A DNA stretch of 64,000 nt from Mesocentrotus franciscanus (Eukaryota > Echinodermata > Echinoidea > Camarodonta > Strongylocentrotidae). The stretch spans positions 34,860,737-34,924,736 of the forward strand of contig CP137672.1 in assembly GCA_037976565.1 (NCBI GenBank), given 5' to 3'. The notes under the pieces are model-generated. The model ran no database searches and had not been told where the DNA came from. It saw only the letters and a list, made by a program, of their open reading frames with translations. Of this stretch, positions 55,735 to 64,000 are shown in pieces (position 1 is the stretch's first letter; every line of letters starts with the position of its first letter). A program made the position numbers and the translations under genes.

Positions 55735-56212
55735 GTATTATATCCTGCATCAAAAAATTATTGGTTTTTGATTGGTTGAGAGCTCGTCACGTGACCAGAA
55801 ATATTTCAACTATTTTAATGTTGCTCTGAAAAAGTACTATTTGGGAGTACTATTTGGGAGTAGAAGTACTATATGAGAGTACTATTTGGGGATTGACATT
55901 AATTTTTTTTTTTTTTTTAAATCTAATAATTTGTGTTTATTTTTTATTCTTTTTTTAATAAAAATTGTAATTTTTCTAATTTTCCCCAAAATTGTAATTT
56001 TTTAAAATATATTTTTGTTTAAAGATAATTTTTGATGCAGGATATAAAACAAATATACCATGCCTTCTTTTCGAGGTCCTGGTTAAAACTATGGGCCTCA
56101 GTGACTCAAAAGTACCATTTGCTTCGGGGCTCCGCCCCTCAGCAAATAGTACTATTGGAGTCACCTCTTGCGCACAGTTTTAACCAGAACCTCTCAAGAC
56201 AGTGTATATTTG
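55735..56212. mobile_element. Foldback element with terminal hairpin
   Basis: ATATCCTGCATCAAAAAATTA (55739) is repeated inverted as AATTTTTGATGCAGGATATA (56026). Next to it, 56049-56212 is a hairpin with arms GAGGTCCTGGTTAAAACT / AGTTTTAACCAGAACCTC and a turn GCTTCGGGGCTCCGCCCCTCAGC. Between them are repeats of TACTATTTGGGAG and a long T tract. Non-coding. Confidence 0.65.
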
Positions 56213-58729
56213 TATACTAGTGGTCTACGGGGAAAACCCGGAAGAGGGCAATATGGCAAATGTTGCCCGCTCCGGTTTCGTAAGTTCGGAGTGGCGTGAA
56301 AAATACGACTTTTTAGTTTACAGCTAAAATGCCTGGTTTTGGTAACAATATCTATTCTTGCCCGGTCTCCGTTGTCAAAGCTCATAATAGTTACCAACAT
56401 ACACCATTTAAAACATATATTCAGGCGCCATGTTGTCTGAATAGGAGGATATTTTGGCACCTCGCTGCCCAATTAGGATAATATGGGGCACCTCTTTGCC
56501 CGAATAATAATTTATGAGATGATGGTTCATCGAATGTCGGAACTTTAAAACTCCCGGATGCAGTCCTTTCAGTACCCCTGCCTCGCAAGCCTGTGCCGAA
56601 GTGTAATTTAAATCAAATAGTATGTCTAGACTCCGTTCTATTATGATGCTATCATAATGTTTACCAATTTCATTGTGCTGTCGACAGTAGACTATGTAAC
56701 GTTTAAGCTTATGACGTATCAAGGCGTTGCTCTCATGATTACAAATGGCGGTTATTTTACAGACATTATGTAGGTAGATAATCAAAATCAAAGACGGGGA
56801 GGGGGAGGGGCTAGCACACCTTCCTATCGACTGAAAGCATACGTTGCAAATAGAATGCACAGTCATTCCCGCTATTATGGGGATGAGCAGCTGTCTCCTT
56901 CCAATGCTATTTCTAATACTGATAAGATTCCATAAGTGTTCATGGTAGTGGCAACGTAAGCAAATTATTGTGTTCAAAATACAGTGTATTACAATGTATC
57001 TGAAAATGTTTGTTTTAAATTATGCAAGATACTATACATAGTAATCAATTAATTATAATGTTGGTAATGATGGAGAAGGCATAATTCTACATACATACAT
57101 TTTTTGTTCTTTGTTTCAAGAACATTTTTTTATAATCTAGGACATCATTTATTTTTATATACCCATGCGTAAAAATTGTGAATTGTGTAAACATTCTAAA
57201 TGGCCTTTCTCTGTACAATCCCTAATTCCCGTACATACCTCTATCTCTCTTTGCTTCATGTGCATTCATAATTCAGTCATTCATTCAGTCATTCATTTGG
57301 ATAGGTTTATTGAAAGATAATTCCTTGTAAATCAGTCCAAAGCCTGATGCTTACATAATTTTCATAGTTTCATTGTTCAAAATTATACAAAGAATACAAT
57401 ACATAAACCTAAATTGACTAGGAACAAAAACTTGGGATAAGAAATGAAGACAAATTGTTAAACATGTTGCACCTCCAATTGATAATTAAAAAAAAAAAAA
57501 AATCTGATTATAAAGACAGAGAAAGAAAAATGAGAATTGACAAGTTGGGGAAGACGGTAGAGAACAGAGAGAGAGAGGAAGAGGAAGGATCTATTGAGAA
57601 AAGGTAAAACATTGAAGAGTGCCATTTCATTTGTACATGGTTTACATTTGAATCCTATAATGCAAGCGACTAATGATTAGCTTTGCAATATTTGGTATTT
57701 TTATAGTTACGAATACAGATATAAATACCTGAACTATGTTCATAGGTAAACAGACTGAACATGACAGTAAAAAATAGAAACCAATGATTTAGCTTGAAAC
57801 TATACATCATGTCTTACATCGTTAAACTATTCTGGCAGCAAGAAATCACCCGCTGTATAAAGGGGAACAAGGAAAATTTCATCTTAGTCTATAGCCCAAA
57901 CATCTGAAAATAACACACATATGTTTTGAGTTTCATGATCAATTTCAATTCAAATTACTCATTTAAGTATTAATTATGTTAATGTTACATTGATATGCTT
58001 TATGTTCGACTAAGAAGTTTAGTGTAAATATACAAAATGTTTGAGCATTTATTTGTCGCATAAAATGTATATACGATGAAGCTAATGAACGAGATCTATT
58101 GTACTTATTGATAACTCATTTGTATCACATAAATTTTTTTTTAAAGAACTCATTTGTATCCTTTAATTGGAAAGGAAATTAATGTTAATTATATACTTTG
58201 ATTTCTACTACATTCAATAGTTTATCTTGTTATTATGCATTAAAGTCAATTCCCTCTTACTAGGTTTATGATTCTTTCATGGTAGATTAATTAACTTCCT
58301 TTAATATCTTTGTAAAGCGCATAGATCCAATCCTGAACATACTGTACTATGCTCTATAAAAGCATGATTATTATAGTTATGAAATTATGTTATCATCTTC
58401 CGTTCAAATTATGTTTCGAATTACATGTTCAATTCAATTATATTTCTTAAAAGGAATAGAAGAAATAAACTTGAAGTATGAATTTGATCACTGAAATTTC
58501 CAGAAAATAGTTCTTTGTTCAGTGTCATTTGTGTGAAATTTTTAAAAGAATTGAAAGCCCGAGTCATCAAAAGTATTGATTTTTAGATAATACATGCAGG
58601 AGGTATATGAAAACTTCTGTTGATGATATTTGTATAATATACCAGTGGTTACAACGGCAATCGTGAATGTCAGCAATCATGAAGAAAAAAAAAGAAGAAA
58701 AAAAACTAGAAGACCATTTTTTCCATGAT
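56213..58729 (+). other. Gene B 3' flank, resumed (non-coding)
   Basis: After about 140 bp of further inserted sequence, homology to 16100-17530 and 30740-33230 resumes at 56353. The minus-strand frame 56408-56977 (189 codons) covers the same segment as shorter frames in the other units. Its cysteine- and serine-rich peptide has no recognisable domain and its ends differ between copies. Confidence 0.65.
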
Positions 58730-59009
58730 AACCCAATAAACAGAACACAAAAAATAACCTCTTTTGGGAGTGTATTTTAAGTGATTTTAAAGTATGGTGC
58801 CCTTTGAACTAAATTCAAACGTTATCGACACGTGCCTTCGTTTAAAAAAAAAATGTACTCCTGTTCACGTTTTCATCTCACCTAAAAACCACCAATTTAT
58901 CACGCGATTGGAGTAACGTGATTCCACTTACCTATGTAAATCAAGTGTTTATGACCAAATAACCACTTGACCAAGCAACGAGTTTTTTATCCGTTAACTG
59001 ATGGTGGTG

Positions 59010-59905
59010 ATAAATAAGTAATTCTTTGGTCTTGTAAGCACCTTTATCGATTGGTTTCACAGGTTATCCAAGGTTGATGGTAATAATCACGTTACTTACA
59101 CCGGCTAATCGTCTTATTGTTCTATCCGTGAATCTCTGGTTGTATTAAATTAGTAATTCTGAGGTGTCTTACACACCTCTTTTAAATGGTTTCAAAGTTA
59201 CCATAACTTTCTTGGTGATGTTAGGTGGCTCAAACTGATTACTAATCTAAGCTGTGAATCCGTGATATTCAGGTGTGAAAAATTTGTAATTCTTAGGTGT
59301 CTTAAAACACCTTTTTAAACGGTAGTCAAAGTTGCCATAAGTTCCGCGGTGATGATCTCGTGACTCAAACGGATTATTAATCTAAGCTGGGCATCCGTGA
59401 TTTTTAGGTGTGAAAAATTAGTAACTTAGGTGTCTTAAAACACCTTTTAATGGTGGTTAAAATTACCATGAGCTCTGTGGTGATGATCACGTGACTCAAA
59501 CAGTCAAACTGATTAATAATCTAAGGTGTGAATCCGTGATTTTAGGTGTGAAAAATTAGTAATTCTTAGGTGTCTTAAAACACCTTTTTAAATGGTAGTC
59601 AAAGTTGCCATAAGTTCCGCGGCGATGATCTAATGACTCAAACGGATTATTAATCTAAGCTGGGCATCCGTGATTTTTATGTGTGAAAAATGAGTAATTC
59701 TTAGGTGTCTTAAAACACCTTTTTAAATGGTGGTCAAAGTTACCATAAGTTCTGTGGTGATGATCTCGTGACTTAAACTGATTATTAATCTTAGGTGTGA
59801 ATCTGTGATTTTTTAGGTGTGAAAAATGAGTTATTCTTGGGTGTCTTAAACACTTTTTAATATGGTTTCACAGTTACCATTTAAGTTCCGTGGTGATAAT
59901 CCCGT
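59010..59905 (+). repeat. 136-bp tandem repeat (about seven units)
   Basis: Each unit has TAGTAATTCTTAGGTGTCTT, AAAACACCTTTTTAAATGGT, AAAGTTGCCATAAGTTCCGC, GGTGATGATC, then GACTCAAACGGATTATTAATC. The AGGTGTCTTAAAACACCT part is a small hairpin. Units start near 59020, 59158, 59295, 59427, 59563, 59698 and 59836. Confidence 0.9.
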
Positions 59906-59907
59906 GA

Positions 59908-60062
59908 CTGTTGGCATATTTCCAGTTGCACCAGTTGATAACTGACTGTTGGCATATTTCCATTCCACCAGTTGATAACTTGCCTGTGGGCATATTTCCA
60001 GTTGCACCAGTTGATGACCGACTGTTGGCATATTACCAGTTGAACCAGTTGACACCAGTTAA
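59908..60062 (+). repeat. 49-bp tandem repeat (about three units)
   Basis: The unit is CTGTTGGCATATTTCCAGTTG plus CACCAGTTGATAACTGA. It is followed at 60440-60640 by many dispersed CAACTGG and CCAGTTG motifs in both orientations. Confidence 0.85.
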
Positions 60063-61232
60063 TTTGCATATTGAATATGGGTTGCGTGCTAATCTATGTT
60101 TTTTTTTTAAATTTATCTGAATTTACAGCATATTTCTTAATTACTGATGATTTAGTTAGTTATGATATGCAATTCATTTCGAAAATACTACAAATATAAA
60201 TTGCCAGTTATTAGGACATTTCACTACTTCGTATAAATTACATTTAACTAAACATGAATAAGGGAAACATTAACTATGAACTAAAATAATTTCAATAAAA
60301 TACAAGTATATGGAAAAATTTCGATTAATTAAATTATTTAAGTCTACTTATTACCAACGCCTTTACATTGGAAATACAGACGAACTAGTATTGAAGTGTT
60401 GTTGCCATTCGCAATTAACCAGTACAAAGTAAAGTACTCATTAAGTTTTTAAACTGGCCTGGAGGGTTCAACTGGTTGGAAGTTTTACCAAATGGTTCAA
60501 CTGGCTCAGCTAGACCAGTTGAATTCTAACTGGTCTGGATCAACTGGATCATTTAGCCCATTTCAATTTCCAGGGTTACAAGTTGGCTTAAACTGGTTCA
60601 TCAACTGGACCAGTTGCAACTAGTTTTTCCTTCTGGGATGTTTGCACCCCCAACCCCCTCTAATCCCAAACTGCTTCCGGCGCGCCTGGATATAATTATG
60701 AAGGATCCAAAACACGATGTTCAGAAACGGGATGAGAACGTCATTATTTTGGTTCATTTATTGTGTAACATTTTCGTAATTATTGGGTTGAACGCGGGTT
60801 ACAGTAACATATTTCCTCTTTGACGTAAATTTCACATGAATGAAGAACACGATTCATCTCAAGTCAGCCTCTTAATATTCACGTGAATTTCACGCAGATA
60901 TTTTGACTAAAACTATCACTAACGCTTCACGTGTTTCTGTGACGCGATTCTAAAACTTCTAAAGAATGTGATAATTTCGTTTTGAAGATGTAATTTCATA
61001 ACCAAACAAAAACGGGAGTATTAGGTCTACAAACCATGGTCTCCAAGGTTCACGTTATTATAATGGTGATATTCCAGTGACAATTGCGTGATTTAGTGTA
61101 CGTGTTTTTTAAGTAACCTAGGGCAAGAAACGTGTTAACACAATCACGTAAATGTCAGGTGTTTGAAGAACGTAAATCTGTTCAAGTCGATACCTTGATA
61201 TTGACGTGATTTTCACGTGAATTTGTTTATTG
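60063..61232. other. Interior of the TIR element; no gene seen
   Basis: A/T-rich sequence with CCAGTTG/CAACTGG motifs (60440-60640) and several CACGTGAA/TTCACGTG motifs (60890-61215). No supported coding frame. Confidence 0.5.
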
Positions 61233-61233
61233 G

Positions 61234-61770
61234 GAAAGATGTTCCATCGACATTAGTATGAGTAAAGACTTTCCTTACTCCAGCGAACCGCGTCAAACTG
61301 TCTTCAGCATTCTTTGCATCTAACGACAGATTCGTGCCCGAGTTCTCATCAAATACTGAGGGCCTTCAAACTCAATCTGCTTACCTTTTCTTCGTCATTG
61401 ACAAAAGAAAATCAACTTTTCTTACCCTGGCCAAATGTTTTCAAGGAGTCGGTTATTTCCCCTTCATTAAGTGTTAATATGTATATCTATCAAGTTTAAT
61501 GTTTTCAGAATGGAGTAGGCAAAATGAAGGCATCCTTCATATATTATTATTTAAAATCATCCTTACAGTCTGTAGCCGTCTTGGGCGACATTTCATGGAC
61601 TTTTAATCGATTTGATCACCAACAAAGCTATTTGAGTTGTAACCTCAATAACTGCAGATGGTAGGGCGTACATGAAATACTAATAATATTATCAATAATG
61701 ATGATTATGATAATAATAATAATAATAATAACAATAATAATAATAACAATTCAGGAGGCAATATAAGAAA
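61234..61770 (+). other. Duplicated 3' flank, last part, plus (AAT)n
   Basis: 61246-61460 matches 20510-20680 and 33236-33320 (CTTCAGCATTCTTTGCATC, TTCTTCGTCATTGACAAAAG). An imperfect (AAT)n tract lies at 61685-61750. Confidence 0.65.
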
Positions 61771-61774
61771 CACT

Positions 61775-62280
61775 TAATTTGTTCATACTGATTACTTTAA
61801 TTTGTTAAATATCTTTTCTTAAATTATCCTGTAGAACCATACCATACTGTTCGATGCTCTTATATGTTTTTTGTAATGTTTTTCATGTTTATGTTCTCAT
61901 GTTCTATGTTTTATGTATTGTTTCACCAATCTCTAAACTTTATGATAATAATGTAAAAACAAACAAATACATAAACTAGTTGTACACACCCTAACAAGCC
62001 ACAAACCTGGCTTTAATTGTGTTCACCATTTTCCAATTATCCACTTATGTTTTTTTTAATGTAGTCTGTCAATATACGGTCTACTTTTCCCCTTTCCTTA
62101 CCTTGTTTCTCATTGAATGCTATACTTGTTTGTTTTTTATCTTCTTAATCGTTTGATTGAAATGTCATAGTTTTACAGTGTTTTTATTGCCTATTGACTG
62201 TTTCTTTTTACACATTGTTTTAATTGATGTTGGAATTTGGAAATAAATGATTTGAATTGAATTGAATTGAATTGAATTGA
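61775..62280 (+). mobile_element. Probable non-LTR retrotransposon 3' end with (GAATT)n tail
   Basis: A T-rich untranslated-type sequence ends TTGGAATTTGGAAATAAATG followed by four to five GAATT repeats. Such short tandem tails are usual for CR1/L2-like retrotransposons. ACAAGCCACAAACCTGGCTT is an internal hairpin. No coding sequence remains. The paralogous copy at 20690 lacks it. Confidence 0.5.
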
Positions 62281-62390
62281 ACAATAATAATAATAATAAT
62301 AATGATAATAATGATAATAATAATGCTAATAATAATGCTAATAATGATAATGATGATATCAATAACAGTGATGATAATAATAACAGCCAA
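62281..62390. repeat. Imperfect (AAT)n microsatellite
   Basis: AAT/GAT trinucleotide repeats with substitutions follow directly after the (GAATT)n tail. Confidence 0.9.
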
Positions 62391-64000
62391 ATTTATAAAG
62401 CACTTCAAAGGAAATCAAACTTTAATAGCAAACTAATGTAATAGAAAGCATAAAATTCAGAGAAGCACACTGGTAAGAGTTTTAACGAAATCGGACAATC
62501 AATAAGTTATGAATTTTGGAAAGTTGTATAGTAAGGGAACTTTAAATTGTGGCTGAATCGGTAATGTCACTGTGATGTAGTGCCGAACAATTTCCATTTG
62601 TTCCAACAAACAAAATATATAACATGTTTGGTGTTTTTTCTTCTTTAAAATGTATGACTCGGGAGGGTCTCTTATTTCTAGAGGGCATATGATATCTTGC
62701 TGTCCATAATATATTTTGAGTTGTGCCCTAAGGGAGAAGGAACTTTCAGGTTAGGAGGAAAAAAAAAAATGATATTTTTGTACGCGACAAACGGAGGAGT
62801 TGTCCGTGAATTCGTCACAATCCACTGACCAAAGAGGCAATTTGAGATTCACATAGCTTTAGGGATTTTTTTTCCAGAATAAAACTGAGTACTTAAAATA
62901 AAAATGGACTTTCATATTTCTCAACATATTATTATACAGACAGGGGTGTTGATTTGTATCCGTGGTTGGGGGGGATGATAGGTGCCAAAATATTTTCGGC
63001 AATGGATCAAAGCAACCAAGAGGTAGAAGCGTGTGGCAGGTTGCACCCCTCCCTTCCAAGTTATTATTTTTCAAGTCACCCTCAATAAAGATAACATTTC
63101 AGAGAATATAAGAGTGGTAATAAAATTAATAACATGCTAAATGTTAGTCCTGACTCTTGCCTGCAGTGTAGGCCTACCAGACTGATATCATCTATTTTTA
63201 AACGAAATTTAGACATTACCCAAAAAAATCCAATGGTGAGGGATATCAACTTGTGAAAGTATTATGTTACCAGTGGGCAAATGCATTAATAAGCAACCAG
63301 GAAAGGTTCATGTAGACAGAAAATTCTTTATTTCCTGGTGATAGAAACATACATTTTATGAATATTGATGTCTCCAAACAACATTCATCGTGAAAAACCC
63401 ATTCCAATATTCTGTGTAAGGAGATCTCAAAAACATAGTTCTCATTAGTAAATGAAAAACATATTGCTTTTGGTTCTTCATTTGACTCTCTTCCTTCTTT
63501 AATTAAACCAACTGAATCCTCTCTGCGGGAAACTCAATTCAATGAAACAGAATATCACTGATGCAAAATTTGGTTCTCAAAATGACAGAAAATTTCCACT
63601 CCTGATCTCATACAAACTGTCTGTTTCTTAAAAACATAATATAAAACTTACGTTCCAACTACCAAACAACAAACTTCCATTATCTCCTTCTTCACCCAGA
63701 TATACTTATCATACCAGATACGCTCTAAAATATAAGCATAATATTCCCTAAGGCCCTGACCAGAGCACTATTTTTTTCAAAAACTATAACCAGTCTTAGA
63801 AGGTGCATTATTATTGGAAGGGTGTTATAAACAAAAAGTCCAAAATATCATTCAATCTTTTTTGTTTCTTGTTTTTCTTTTCACTTTCCTTTTAAGCCCT
63901 GTCAATAATGTGGCATTGATTATTTACTCGTTTTTAATTAGTTTTTGAAGAACTCCTAGGTGAAAGAAATCATAACCATTCTTGAATATTATTACTTGTT
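62391..64000. other. Duplicated flank, then unique DNA; no gene seen
   Basis: 62420-62880 matches 20685-21060 (GTGATGTAGTGCCG, GACTCGGGAGG, ATTCACATAGCTTTAG). From about 62900 to the end the sequence is A/T-rich with no supported coding frame or repeat family seen elsewhere in the window. Confidence 0.5.

Larger units (their letters stand above)
58730..61233. mobile_element. ~2.5-kb TIR element filled with tandem repeats
   Basis: The unit of gene A reads directly from CAGCAATCATGAAGGAAAA (33207) into ATCGACATTAGTATG (33236). Here 2.5 kb intervene, starting CCCAATAAACAGAACAC and ending GTGAATTTGTTTATTGGG. The interior carries a 136-bp tandem repeat, a 49-bp tandem repeat and a region dense in CAACTGG/CCAGTTG. 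No transposase or other protein was found. Confidence 0.65.

Noticed and set aside
56408..56977. 189-codon minus-strand frame in the gene B 3' flank, with shorter relatives at 16369-16614 and 30748-31050
   Set aside because: Its presence in all three units follows from their duplication. Reading-frame ends differ, no domain is recognisable, and it lies antisense to a likely untranslated region.

Overview
This is eukaryotic, AT-rich, intron-containing and extremely repeat-rich DNA. The coding content is a small family of RING-finger/beta-propeller proteins of the kind expanded in marine invertebrate deuterostomes. It sits among non-LTR retrotransposons, a Crypton tyrosine-recombinase transposon and many short inverted-repeat elements. 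An echinoderm is my best guess for the host. That rests on gene and transposon style, not on a database match. No tRNA, rRNA, CRISPR array or bacterial operon was seen.

Layout. 0-5 kb: dispersed repeats and palindromic MITEs. 5-14.2 kb: a complex satellite field, made of a higher-order repeat of about 550-700 bp with GA tracts, two arrays of a 46-bp minisatellite, and smaller repeat arrays. 14.8-21 kb: a truncated duplication unit carrying only the C-terminal half of the RING/propeller gene (15.43-15.99 kb). 21.8-25.4 kb: more repeats, a 109-bp satellite and a TTAA-flanked MITE. 25.65-33.3 kb: a second duplication unit with an intact-looking RING/propeller gene at 29457-30602 (gene A). 34.1-39.3 kb: a minus-strand non-LTR retrotransposon split in its endonuclease domain by a roughly 2.1-kb Crypton. 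42.8-46.8 kb: three more broken non-LTR elements. 46.8-52.1 kb: repeated copies of the 5' duplication block carrying mariner-like, hAT-like and GC-rich insertions. 52.73-53.93 kb: the second intact RING/propeller gene (gene B). 54.0-56.35 kb: a nest of hairpin-ended elements containing an internally deleted Crypton derivative. 56.35-63 kb: the 3' flank of gene B, interrupted by a 2.5-kb element full of tandem repeats and by a retrotransposon tail.

The three gene-bearing units are segmental duplications, so each serves as an 'empty site' control for insertions in the others. That comparison gives precise ends and target-site duplications for several elements: TTAA (piggyBac-like), TA (mariner-like) and 8 bp (hAT-like). 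Both intact genes keep an identical 10-bp palindromic Rel/NF-kappaB-type site (GGGAATTCCC) at nearly the same distance upstream of the start codon, and a conserved splice acceptor just before it. This suggests, but does not prove, inducible and perhaps immune-related regulation of a RING E3 ligase family that lacks the usual TRIM B-box and coiled coil.
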